Made by a program: the position numbers and the translations under genes. This document shows, in pieces, positions 10,796 through 19,267 of a stretch of 34,730 bases of DNA. The notes under the pieces are model-generated. The model saw nothing but the letters and a program-made list of their open reading frames with translations, was not told where the DNA came from and did no database searches. Source of the stretch: Chara braunii (taxonomy: Eukaryota > Streptophyta > Charophyceae > Charales > Characeae); NCBI GenBank assembly GCA_003427395.1, contig BFEA01000003.1, forward strand, positions 8,601,116 through 8,635,845, in the 5' to 3' direction. Each line of letters opens with the position of its first letter. The first letter of the stretch is position 1.

Positions 10796-10806
10796 CTCTG
10801 ATACCA
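10796..10806 (-). other. Primer binding site (initiator Met-tRNA), gypsy-1
   Basis: The minus strand reads TGGTATCAGAG, complementary to the 3' end of plant initiator Met-tRNA (...CTCTGATACCA) over 11 bases, then diverges. It sits 3 bases inside the right LTR. This fixes the element's orientation and marks the right LTR as the 5' LTR. Confidence 0.9.
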
Positions 10807-10809
10807 AAT

Positions 10810-11767
10810 TGCAAGGAAAATGAGCGATTGCGAACTTCAAAAACTAAGCAGCATCGAACTTCAAAAACTAAGCAGCATCATACACATGAGACCAGATAGT
10901 CGTGACCTCGAACCAAAAGCATAATTGCATTACGAGACCCACCAAATAAGAGCACAACAAAAGCTCATAAGTGACAATGTTTGAATAGTCTCATCATCGT
11001 CAACAAAGAACCAATGTCGACATCCTATCTGGCGCTCTGCACCCAGACTACAAATGGCAGATCCTATCTAGCCTATCTACAATGCCGCTGGTGACGTCAA
11101 CAACTCCCCGAAGTACGAGCAGATCTCGGCCAATGTCGTTTGCCTCAAGCACCAGGTATGTCTCTCGTATCACTTACAACCTCGATCCCCCACTCACAGA
11201 TGCCACGTGCACCCAAGGACCACCGTACACCCCATCCAGCATACAGCAGCGCAGCAGCTCGGCCATGGTTGCCTGCTTATCCAGCTCGCCCGTGAGCGCA
11301 TGAGCGCTGACCAGCGTTAGCGCAGCAGGGCTTGCGCAGCATGCAGCCAGTGCCCCAATGCCGAGTGCTGGGGCAGAAACTTTCCTAAATGGAAGTGACA
11401 TGCCTGCTGCTTGCGGCCTATTGCATTGGGCCTCGGTCTAGAAGCTTCTGGTAGGCCTTGTGAGGCTGAGCTCCAGTCTGAACGAATCAGGCCCAGGGCC
11501 TGTGGTGGTTACTCGTGCCCAACTGCTCGCAGTCTGTGTTTCGGCCCATGTTGCGTATCTGGCCCAGGGCCTGCCTCAGTTACATATGGAAACGGCAGCC
11601 AGGGCCTGGACGCTCTCAACCAACTTGCGTTGCGCAACTGCCTGAATTTCCCCAGTTGCATGGTGCCAAAAAAGATGGACCTGTACGCCTTGGTCGAGCC
11701 TGCCTTCACTTAGGGCGGCCGACTGTACTGAAAAATAGGGCCCTGTAGAGCGTATCGAGGCCTTGAG
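10810..11767 (-). repeat. 5' LTR of gypsy-1
   Basis: Direct-repeat partner of 2942-3879. It carries a tandem 24-bp duplication (10832-10855 and 10856-10879) absent from the other LTR. Similarity ends at GAGGCCTTGAG, about 5 bases before the expected LTR end, exactly where the gypsy-2 LTR begins. Confidence 0.87.
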
Positions 11768-12758
11768 TGTTATGAACTTGGTTGTCTGACGATTTTTACA
11801 GCCATTCACACACCGACAGTCTCGTACACGCCCATACATGCATAAGAGAAGGGGAAGAGGAGACAGAGTCCAACCGTACACAGATCAGAGTAAACAGCGA
11901 AAGTTCAGCCATGCACAGATGGGGAGAAGACACTGCATGTTTCTCACTCTCTGAGAAACTCCCAACAACCAATCACAAGAAGAAACCTGCGAGGATAACA
12001 ATTGTAATTCACACTGATGAAGAGCCAATTAAAACCAGATATCGTTACAGAGTTTGTTCCAGTATCTCGCCACACTCAGAACCCCACACTCCACTCTCTA
12101 CCCTACACCCAGTTAGTAGCGCACAACCGAAACAGCCTCCCGGAGGCCAGCGCCAACCACCCAGATGAAGAACAGATCCTGCGATGGAGTCTTCAGTATC
12201 GATGGACAACTCTGATGAAGAAACGGGCAGCTATGGCTGCTGCCACCCACAAACACTCAATGAAGAGCCTCAGCGTAGCCTGGCCAGACGCGGATACCCC
12301 CAGGGTAGATGCGCTGAGGGTGCCCCCAACTACGACAACCTTCAGAAGGGGCAGCTATGGCCGCCGTCCAAGGCAAGGGTCTCAAGATGCCGCCTGTAGA
12401 CAATTGCCACCGCCAACTTGCTTGGCTTCTCCAACGCTGCTCCGCGAAAAATGAACCGCCAAAAGTCCCGAACAGTCCTACCTCCACCTACTTGTAGATT
12501 CTACACTCCCCTAGCCTAGGACCTACCGGTACCGTTTCACTTAGGGCCTGCTCGGCCTCTACGAAATCGGTCCTACTGCTGCACTTAGGGCTCAAGGCCA
12601 CTTAGGGCTGGTAACTACTCAGTCGCTACTGCTATTAATTCATACTATTTTTAGAACAGCGGACGGTCCTCAGTGCGGCCAAAAAACACAGCAAACACAA
12701 CAGTGCACTGTACGGCCTCGCAGTCAATCTCGGCAGTCAAAATCAGCAAGTCATTGCA
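11768..12758 (-). repeat. Probable 3' LTR of gypsy-2
   Basis: Inferred from its ends and position: on the minus strand it runs from TGCAATGACTTG to AAGTTCATAACA, i.e. TG...CA. It follows the chromodomain-like tail and a purine-rich GAGGGGGTAAG. No second copy lies in the window to prove it. The motif CACTTAGGG occurs three times (near 12538, 12580 and 12600). Confidence 0.6.
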
Positions 12759-12760
12759 GG

Positions 12761-12775
12761 CTTACCCCCTCGGGG
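12761..12775 (-). other. Candidate polypurine tract of gypsy-2
   Basis: The minus strand reads GAGGGGGTAAG just before the proposed LTR start. It is short and interrupted by T, so the call is weak. Confidence 0.4.
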
Positions 12776-12799
12776 AGCGAGAACCTCCGAGCTACGAAT

Positions 12800-13094
12800 G
12801 CAGACGAGGTGAACGGCGAGGAAGGTTGCCCTTCTAAGCCGCTTCATATCGCAGAATAACTGACTTTGCTCTCTTGAGAAGTTCCCTTCTGTAGAACCAT
12901 CGGTTCTCAGTAGGAGGATGGAAAGCGAACCTCGCAAGATACTGTCGATCGGGGTCTGTGCCCCACTCATCCTCAATCCATTCCACGTCATACCCCTTGC
13001 TAGGGATCGGTGGACCAAATTGAGGGGGCCGGTCTGGGAATGCATCAGTTGGGGTGAATGGAAGTAGCTTGGATGGATGGAAGACCAGATAGGT
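12800..13094 (-). pseudogene. gypsy-2 chromodomain-like C-terminus
   Basis: My minus-strand translation, in the frame continuing past the stop that ends the preceding segment, gives YLVFHPSKLLPFTPTDAF, then YDVEWIEDEWGTD and FAFHPPTENRWFYRRELL. The first block is the usual end of the integrase C-terminal fold. The last resembles the chromodomain W-x(n)-ELL ending also seen in gypsy-1 (RWFTREEL). It lies between the integrase C-terminus and the LTR. Confidence 0.65.
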
Positions 13095-13517
13095 TCATTG
13101 ATGCAGCGGGATGTCGATGACATAGGATGGACCAAATGGATCAGCGCCCACTATATCTAAGACCTGCCATGGACCCAAATAACGAGGCAACAACTTGGGG
13201 GAGATATCCTCCTCCCTCGACAACTCAGAACTGGTTACCCAGACATAATCACCGGTGCGGATGGGGGAAGGCCGCCTGTGGCGGTTAGCTTGTTCAATCA
13301 TTGCCGTTTGGGCTTTGAGCAAATTCGCCCGTGCTCTTTCCACATCTATGCGGTAGCGTATGGTGAACTCTGCGGTGCCTGGTGTCAGATCTGACTTAGC
13401 CTTATCGATGATATCAACGAGAGGCTGTCGTGGTTCACGTCCCCAGTGTAACCGGTATGGACTGAACCCAGTCGAGGAATGGGCAGACATGTTATAAACA
13501 AGTTGTGCCCGAGCCAA
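13095..13517 (-). pseudogene. gypsy-2 integrase C-terminal region
   Basis: The 140-residue frame follows the catalytic core. It carries YNMSAHSSTGFSPYRLHWGREPRQP, the standard block after the catalytic Glu, then a helix-rich linker. The SH3-like GDYVWVTSSEL, then LLPRYLGPWQVLDIVGADPFGPSYVIDIP, comes next. It is homologous to the gypsy-1 tail at 3922-4473 (both have the GPW-V-D-VG core). In-frame stops on both sides separate it from the core and from the chromodomain-like end. Confidence 0.87.
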
Positions 13518-13535
13518 GTGAAGATCCTCGTCCTG

Positions 13536-14018
13536 CTAATCTGGAGAGATGACAGGACGCAACAATTGGAATAAGACTTGGTTCATCACTTCAGCCTGAC
13601 CATTGGCTTCAGGATGATGACCACAGGTCATGTCCAATCGTGACTGCAGGTAGTCCTTACTGTAGGACTGCCACTCATCACTGCAAAATCGAGGGTCTCT
13701 ATCACTGACTATAGAAGTGGGCAGTCCATGGTGTGTGACCCACCTCTCTGAAAAGGCTGCTCTCACAGCCGGGACTCTAGCTACCTCTGACAAGTGGATG
13801 AACTCTGCATATTTGGAGAACCTGTCCACGCAGACCATGACCTGACGCATGCCACGAGGGGTGGTCTTGCCTAAATCTGTGAAATCAATCGACACAGATT
13901 CAGCAGGGCCATCAGGTATGGGTAAGGGTTTGAGTAATCCCAGAGGAGGCCTACGCTGGACCTTGTTCCTCTGACAAAACTCACAGGTTTTCACATAGCG
14001 CAGCATATCACTCCGCAT
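13536..14018 (-). pseudogene. gypsy-2 integrase zinc end and catalytic core
   Basis: The 160-residue frame starts with the second half of the HHCC zinc motif (CEFCQRNK). It holds the whole D,D-35-E core: SIDFTDLG, VDRFSKYAEF, SIVSDRDPRF and HHPEANGQAEV. All three catalytic acids are visible. It ends by a stop shortly before the conserved YN block of the next segment. Upstream, a stop at about 14020 cuts it from the HxxxH half. Confidence 0.9.
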
Positions 14019-14024
14019 CTCCTT

Positions 14025-14318
14025 TCAGAAGAAGCGCTGCAACAGGGCTGCATATGACTTTAAGAACCCAAAATGTCCACAGGCATCGTGACACTCTGAC
14101 ATCAGCAGTGTCCGGAGCCGCTGATCCTGGGGAATGCACAAACGCTCCTCACCTCTGCTGTAGGTATACAGCAAGTCTGAACTCAGGGCATAGCATGGTT
14201 CAGAATTGGGATCCGCTTGCAGATTCCTGACTATGGGTCCACAAGTCGGGTCTTGAGGCAGAAGACGAACAATGGTCTGACGAGTCTCCTCTCCAAAGGA
14301 GTGAGTAGAGGAGATCAA
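14025..14318 (-). pseudogene. gypsy-2 linker and HxxxH half of the integrase zinc domain
   Basis: The 97-residue frame bridges RNase H and integrase. The zinc half-site reads SECHDACGHFGFLKSYAALLQRFF with both His present, unlike gypsy-1. A stop directly after QRFF separates it from the Cys pair of the same domain in the next segment. Confidence 0.83.
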
Positions 14319-14848
14319 TGTAAAAGAGTCAGGCCACGAGAGAGGGCATCTGCTACCTTATTGTAACAACCCTTCTTATGTTTCAGTTCAAAGTCAAACA
14401 TGTATATGAACTGAATATATCGCGCCAACCTATCATTCAACTCTCCCTGGGACTTCATCCACTGTAAGGTGGAGTGATCTGAAGAGATCTTGAAGTGTCT
14501 TCCCATGAGAACGTGCTTCCAATATTTCAGGGCACAGACAAGAGCATACAACTCTTTCTCGTAGGTAGAGTCCTGAACCTTTTGAGTCTTGATCTTCTTA
14601 CTCATGAACTCTACTGGCCGTAGACCATTCCCATCATCTTGCTGAAGAACTGCCCCAATGCCATTCGGACTGGCGTCAGTAGTCAGGATGAATGGCAAAG
14701 TGGAGAAGGCAACTTCAACACTGGTGCACGAGTCAAGGCCTTCTGGAGTCGTGTGAAGGCCAACTGATAGGGAAGGAACCAAAGAAAAAGAGTGTCTTTC
14801 TTTGTTAGGTTGGCCAGGGGTGCAGCCACGACAGAAAGTTCCTGACAA
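14315..14848 (-). pseudogene. gypsy-2 RNase H
   Basis: The 177-residue frame contains LTTDASPNGIGAVLQQDD, RPVEFMSKK, DSTYEKELYALVCALKYWKHVLMG and SSDHSTLQWMK. It ends KGCYNKVADALSRG. Catalytic acids of the RNase H fold (Asp in TDAS, Glu in YEKEL, Asp in SSDH) are visible. The first 40 or so residues before TTDAS read in a different frame from the RT segment, which they overlap. Confidence 0.9.
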
Positions 14849-15323
14849 ACGTTCTGTAGTATGAGGCTAGACCCATGAAGGACCTGACATCCCTCACTGT
14901 CTGTGGTTGTGGCCATTCCTCAATAGTAGCTATCTTGGCTGCTTCAGGAGCCAGGCCATCTCCAGTGATTACATGGCCCAGATAAATGACAGAGGGAACT
15001 CCAAAGGAGGACTTCTCTCTGTTAATCTTATACTGACTGTCACGTAATGACTGAAGGACTAGAGCCAGGTGCTTCGCATGTTCTCCGAAAGTTCGGCTGA
15101 ATACCAGAATGTCATCCAGGTAGACAACCATGAACTCATCAAGGTAAGGCCTGAAGATGTGGTGCATCTCTGTCTGGAAGGTACCTGAGGCGTTGCAAAG
15201 TCCAAATGGCATGACCAGGAACTCGTAAGTACCATATCTGATCTTCAAGGCTGTCTTATAGACATCCTCCTCTGCCATCTCAATCTGGTGGTAGCCAGAT
15301 TTGAGGTCGACTTTGCTGAACAC
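14805..15323 (-). pseudogene. gypsy-2 reverse transcriptase palm and thumb
   Basis: The 172-residue frame keeps an intact-looking RT core: FSKVDLKSGYHQI, LVMPFGLCNASGTFQ, the catalytic VVYLDDILVFS, then SSFGVPSVIYLGHVITGDG and VRDVRSFMGLASYYRTFV. Asp residues of both catalytic blocks are present. It is cut from its N-terminal fingers by a frameshift near 15323-15352 and from RNase H by another near 14840. Confidence 0.92.
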
Positions 15324-15351
15324 TGTGCAGCCCTACACCATATCCAGAAGG

Positions 15352-16113
15352 TCATCGTCCTAGGAAGTGGCTTTGTACTCTTCCTAGTGATCTTGTTGAG
15401 ATCCTTGTAGTCCCTTTCGAGACGAAGAGGACTGGTGTCCCAAATTCATAAGTGTTCGGTCGTATCCAGCCTTTGCTGGTCAGGGTCTCAAGCTGCTTTC
15501 TGAGCTCTTCAAGCTCAGCAGGGGACATCCTGTAGATGCGACCCTTAGGAGGGACCGCTCCAGGCGATAGCTCAATGTGATGCTTGGTTGGCCGGTTGGG
15601 TAACCCAAAGGGCTCCTGCATCAGATCAGTGTACTGGTTCACCACCTGCTGTATCTCAGGAGGACAGGAGACAGTAGGAGCGTCTGTCTGCTTGACCAGA
15701 GCCAATAACATGCGTTCATGGTCATACTGGCGCGAGAGAGCATAAAACTCCCTCGCTCTCAAACAGTAGCAACTAGTTTTAGGGTAGTGTTCAACAGCAA
15801 TCATACATGGCTGATACACCCCCTGTCTGTTAGGCAGTTCAACCTTTGGGATCTGCCAGTCGATCCTTGGGTTGACGGTCTTTAGCCACTGCATAGAGAA
15901 CACCAGGTCAAAGGGTAAAACAGAGAATATGTAGAAGTTCAGACTGTGTCTGACTTCTCCAGCACTGTTGAAGGTAACAGGGATACCCTTGATCTTCTCC
16001 CTGATAGTGAGAAGAGTGGAGTCACCTATTTTGACCAGCAAAGGTTGTTGGAGCTGCTGAACTTTCATACACAACACCGGGAGATATGAAGTTCCTGGTG
16101 GCTCCACAATCAA
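15352..16113 (-). pseudogene. gypsy-2 protease remainder and RT N-terminal fingers
   Basis: The 253-residue frame begins in shifted sequence, then carries the C-terminal protease part (FDLVFSMQWLKTVNPRIDW). About residues 160-235 form the gypsy RT entry: PFGLPNRPTKHHIELSPGAVPPKGRIYRMSPAELEELRKQLETLTSKGWIRPN, then FGTPVLFVSKG. It ends out of frame just after KG, where the next RT block should start. The protease active-site block lies in another frame just upstream. Confidence 0.87.
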
Positions 16114-16130
16114 ACAGCCCTTTGATACTG
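16083..16130 (-). pseudogene. gypsy-2 protease active-site block, separate frame
   Basis: My minus-strand translation gives GLFDCGATRNFISP, matching the retropepsin block of plant gypsy elements. The catalytic triplet is D-C-G-A-T (16103-16111 for DCG) rather than the usual D-T-G or D-S-G. The downstream protease continues in a different frame, so an indel lies between them. Confidence 0.78.
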
Positions 16131-16427
16131 ATGTGGTTGATCAGTGGCCCAAGTAGGATGAGATCGAACTTGCTTTTCTTTTGTCCTTCAGATGAAGGAA
16201 GAAAACAGCAAGTGACTGGAGCTCATCCTGCCCCGGGTCCTGATCCGGGTCAGGATCCTCATAGCAGAAGGATGTTGCCCGTGCAGTCCCCAGACTCTCA
16301 CATACAGTCTCAACTGAAGCAGCTGCAGCTTCACCTACCTCAGCAGATGAAGGTGCAACACTGAGGGGAACTGCAGTCCCCAGAGTCTGCTTCAGTTTTT
16401 TGACTGACCTGGGCCTGGCATGTAAGG

Positions 16428-16466
16428 GCAGTCCTTTAGAAAGTGTTGTCCATCACATCTCAGGCA
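16428..16466 (-). pseudogene. gypsy-2 gag zinc knuckle, short variant
   Basis: The minus strand reads CLRCDGQHFLKDC. The pattern is C-x2-C-x3-H-x4-C, one residue shorter than the canonical C-x2-C-x4-H-x4-C. It is in frame with the gag segment upstream but separated from it by a TGA at about 16521. Confidence 0.75.
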
Positions 16467-16520
16467 GACCCCTCTTTCCTTTCTTCTTCTCCACACTCCC
16501 TCCTGGATCTTGAGGTCATG

Positions 16521-17047
16521 TCAGGGGAGAGTGGAGGGATTGAGTGGGTCAGCTGGCATACGGACGTTTTTTGGCAGATTAGGGCACTGGGAGGAGGGAG
16601 GCCAACGTCCCTTGTCCTTCCCCTTTGCACTGGCGGAGGCTGTGATGGGGGAAAATCTTTTCTGTTGCTGCAGAACTCCCAGAACAGCCTGAGTCAGGGC
16701 CGCTGCAACATCTGTTTTAGCAGCTGATCCAGTCCCAACTGATGGTGTATCAGCCTGGGAGTCTGAATCAGAAGCTGATGCAGACCCTTCATGCGCAAAG
16801 GCTGCCTTTCCCTTTCTACCACCACGAGGGAAGACACTTTTCCTCCTGTCAGAGGAGGGGGCCTGAGCATGAAGTTTGGCTTCCATGTCTAGGGCTGCGC
16901 GACCAAAGGATCTCCAATCCTTATGCCCAACGCTGTATAATGCAACAGAAAAGTTCTTAGGGGTTGCCCTGCAGAAGTTTGTTAGTAGGTCATCTGCAGA
17001 CATGACCAAACCTGGGGTGGAAGTTAACTGCTCGAACTCTGATAAAG
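16521..17047 (-). pseudogene. gypsy-2 gag, C-terminal fragment
   Basis: The frame is open from the LINE junction down to 16521. It reads FEQLTSTPGLVMSADDLLTNFCRATPKNFSVALYSVGHKDWRSFGRAALDMEAKL, followed by a low-complexity Ser/Ala/Asp-rich linker and basic residues. Helical capsid tail, disordered linker and then a zinc knuckle is the usual gag layout. No start codon is available: the N-terminal capsid half has been lost where LINE-1 begins. Confidence 0.75.
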
Positions 17048-17182
17048 CTAATATCCGTAATTATGGATCAATTATCCTTCTCACAGTGGTATATAAGCTG
17101 GCAGCAAAAACTTTAACAAACCGTATGAGCAAAGTCATTTATGATATTATTCACCTCACTCAAACTGGTTTTATAGAAGGAA
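17041..17182 (+). pseudogene. LINE-1 RT, first part
   Basis: The reading frame gives DKANIRNYGSIILLTVVYKLAAKTLTNRMSKVIYDIIHLTQTGFIEG. That matches the non-LTR RT block usually written IRNYRPI-LL...K---K-L--RL......Q-GF--GR. The last codons double as the target site of the hAT-like insertion. The matching downstream half begins after 18201 with RNIQDNI. Confidence 0.88.
17175..17182 (+). repeat. Target site duplication of the hAT-like element, left
   Basis: AGAAGGAA directly before the element, repeated exactly at 18194-18201. Removing one copy and the element brings the two halves of the RT block together in frame. Confidence 0.88.
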
Positions 17183-17967
17183 CAGGCTTTCCACCCCGGG
17201 CGCCCGGGGTAACCCACCGTGCCTGGAATGGCGCCGGGGGTGCCCGACCGGGCAACCCCCCCGAGCAGGCACCCGAGCGCCTATCGCACCAAGGCAGAAA
17301 AAACCTCCAATTTTTTTTCCGTGCTGCCACCCTATTCCGAACGTGCCAACGTCCATTTTGGCGGTCGGCACATTTTTTTTTAGGGGTCCAGTACGCCCTA
17401 TTTTGTAGGTTTTTTTCTTTTTTTTTATTTTGGCCGTCGATCTTCAGCGATCGACGACGCGCACTGATCCAGGGTACAAAATTTAGTCCTGAGCTTCTCC
17501 TTCGTTTATTCTTCTTCTTCTTCTTTCTTCTGTTTTTTCTCTTTTTGTTTCTCTTCTTTTTCTTCTTCTTTTTCTTCGCCTCCCTCCACCTTTCTCTGAT
17601 GTGGCGCTGCTCCCTCCCCGTGCCCCCTCCATCACCTCGCCACCCTCCTTCCTCCCTTCTCCCTCCTCCCTCACTCCTCTGACGTGGCGCCCTCTTTTCC
17701 TCCTCTGACGTGCCGCTTCTCCCTTCTCCCTCTGTCTTGGCACTCCTTCGTCCTCCCTCTGACGTGGCACTCCAGCACAGGTGGGACACAGCAGTTGATG
17801 CATCCCCCACCATGTAAATGGACAGTCCATAATCCAACCCCCTCCTGCACGCTCCCCCCCCCAGCACACATAATTCAACATGCATGAAAATAAAAAAAGA
17901 GGTCGGATTTGGGCCGTACTCCCAAGGCGCAGTGAGGTCCGACAGCAAAAAAAAAAAAAAAAAAAAA

Positions 17968-18012
17968 NNNNNNNNNNNNNNNNNNNNNNNNNNNNNNNNN
18001 NNNNNNNNNNNN
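17968..18012. other. Assembly gap (45 N)
   Basis: A run of N between two copies of the same sequence (17921-17967 and 18049-18097), both ending in a long A tract. The size is probably nominal. Confidence 0.99.
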
Positions 18013-18048
18013 GTCTCTTATACACATCTAGATGTGTATAAGAGACAG
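18013..18048. other. Sequencing-library adapter remnant (Nextera mate-pair junction)
   Basis: The 36 bases are two transposon mosaic ends back to back: 17 bases of CTGTCTCTTATACACATCT (the first two lost in the gap) joined to AGATGTGTATAAGAGACAG. This is the known circularisation junction of Nextera mate-pair libraries, not biological sequence. Confidence 0.97.
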
Positions 18049-18193
18049 CCCAAGGCGCAGTGAGGTCCGAAGCAAAAAAAAAAAAAAAAAAAAAAAATCA
18101 ATGTTTTTTTTAGCGTGCCCGAGGTACCTCGGGCGTGGTCCCTATCCGGGCGGGGTGCCCGGGGCGCCCGACCGGGCGCCCCGGGAAAGCTAG

Positions 18194-18201
18194 AGAAGGA
18201 A
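18194..18201 (+). repeat. Target site duplication of the hAT-like element, right
   Basis: AGAAGGAA, identical to 17175-17182. LINE RT coding resumes directly after it. Confidence 0.88.
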
Positions 18202-19058
18202 GGAATATTCAAGACAATATATTACTCGTAAATGAATTAATTAAACTCTCTAGGCAATCCAAACACAATGCGGCATTCATATTCATAGATTTTGAAAAGA
18301 CCTACAATCATGTTGACTGGTTCTTTCTGGATAAATGCCTACAAAAGTTTAACTTTGGACACAACTTCAGGAAATGGATTGAGATCCTCTATTCAAACGC
18401 CACAACTAGAGTCATGATAAATGACAATTTGGCCCCCGCTATCGATTTGGAACGCTCAGTAAGACAGGGAGATCCAATTGCCCCCTTCTTTTTCGTCATC
18501 ATAATGGAAGCACTAGCAACAAACTTGAGAAGAAAAAATAAGGACATTAAACGGATACAGGTAAGCTATATGCTAGAAGAAGCTATACCCATATGCTCCC
18601 TCTTTGCAGACGACCTCTCATTGATGATCGAGGCTTCCCATGAGAATTTACCAGAAATTAAAAGACTAATGGATAAATTTTGTTCCCTATCCGGCATGAG
18701 AATTAATTGGGGCACAAAGACACAAGGTTGGTGGATACATCATCAAGGGGTGAGACCTCCAGAACTCCCAAAGATTAACTGGGTGCAAACATCATCCCCA
18801 ATTAGAGTGTTGGGGATCTCACTCTCTGCAGAAGGTAAACCAACAGGAAACAATGAAAGAATAAGTAAAGCAACTCTAGCCAAATTGGAATTATGGAAGG
18901 ACAAACGGACCTCCATCATAGGGCGATCGCTGGTGATAAATAATGTCATTCTAGCCTCACTATGGTACAAATCTGCAATATGGGCACTGGACTCAAGCCT
19001 CTGCAAAGGCAAATCACAACCTACCTTTGGAGAGGTAACCACGATAACAAGAATGTAA
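18194..19058 (+). pseudogene. LINE-1 RT, palm and fingers
   Basis: After the insertion the frame reads GRNIQDNILLVNELIKLSRQ, then FIFIDFEKTYNHVDWFFLDKCLQ with the first catalytic Asp. SVRQGDPIAPFFFVIIMEALA and CSLFADDLSLMIEAS with the paired catalytic Asp follow, then GMRINWGTKT and IRVLGISLSAEGK. These are RT blocks 2-7 of L1-like elements in the right order. AF-DYEKAYD-V is changed to DFEKTYNHV, so a usually conserved Asp is Asn. It ends by frameshift near 19030. Confidence 0.92.
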
Positions 19059-19267
19059 TAAGTAGAGTGGCTTGGCAAGCGGTGATTCAACCCAAAATAA
19101 AAGGTGGGCTAGGAATATTAGATCCCACCACGCAAACCATGACATTATCAATTCAATGGATTAAACGGTTGCTCTTCAACCCGGAGACCCCGTGGTTATC
19201 TCTAGCAAAAGAACAAATCTCGAGACTTGCCCCGGAAGTACCAAGCGGGACTGACCCACTGATATGA
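18962..19267 (+). pseudogene. LINE-1 post-RT region
   Basis: Continues the ORF in another frame: QRQITTYLWRGNHDNKNVISRVAWQAVIQPKIKGGLGILDPTTQTMTLSIQWIKRLL. The W-G/W-V-PK--GGLGI--- block is the conserved stretch after RT in plant L1 elements. It ends TDPLI with a stop. Confidence 0.87.

Larger units (their letters stand above)
2942..11767 (-). mobile_element. Ty3/gypsy LTR retrotransposon (gypsy-1), degenerate, full length
   Basis: Two direct repeats of roughly 0.94-0.96 kb flank an internal region that reads gag, protease, RT, RNase H, integrase and chromodomain-like end on the minus strand. That order defines Ty3/gypsy; in Ty1/copia the integrase precedes RT. A PBS for initiator Met-tRNA lies just inside the right LTR and a purine tract (on the minus strand) just inside the left LTR. 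The LTRs differ by many substitutions and a 24-bp duplication, and the coding region carries several stops and frameshifts, so the copy is old and not autonomous. The missing last bases of the right LTR leave the target duplication unresolved. Confidence 0.93.
11768..17047 (-). mobile_element. Ty3/gypsy LTR retrotransposon (gypsy-2), 5'-truncated
   Basis: On the minus strand: the C-terminal gag fragment, CCHC-like knuckle, protease, RT, RNase H, integrase, chromodomain-like tail and one LTR. The order is that of Ty3/gypsy. Sequence differs clearly from gypsy-1 (for example the RT and integrase segments), so it is another family rather than a duplicate. Gag, PBS and 5' LTR beyond about 17047 are missing because LINE-1 sequence starts there. 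Confidence 0.9.
17183..18193. mobile_element. Non-autonomous hAT-like DNA transposon
   Basis: The left end CAGGCTTTCC and the right end (reverse complement CTAGCTTTCC) are short imperfect terminal inverted repeats, followed on both sides by GC-rich CCCGGGCGCC-type sequence. The 8-bp target duplication is the hallmark of hAT elements. The interior has homopyrimidine and poly(A)/poly(T) tracts and no transposase, so it would depend on a partner. CTCTGACGTGGC-like motifs recur four times (17594, 17677, 17703 and 17757). Its true length is uncertain because it contains an assembly gap and a duplicated contig end. Confidence 0.8.

Noticed and set aside
17160-17948. 262-codon minus-strand frame rich in Lys/Arg/Gly
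   Set aside because: It runs through homopolymer and pyrimidine tracts of the hAT-like element and crosses the LINE boundary; not a protein.
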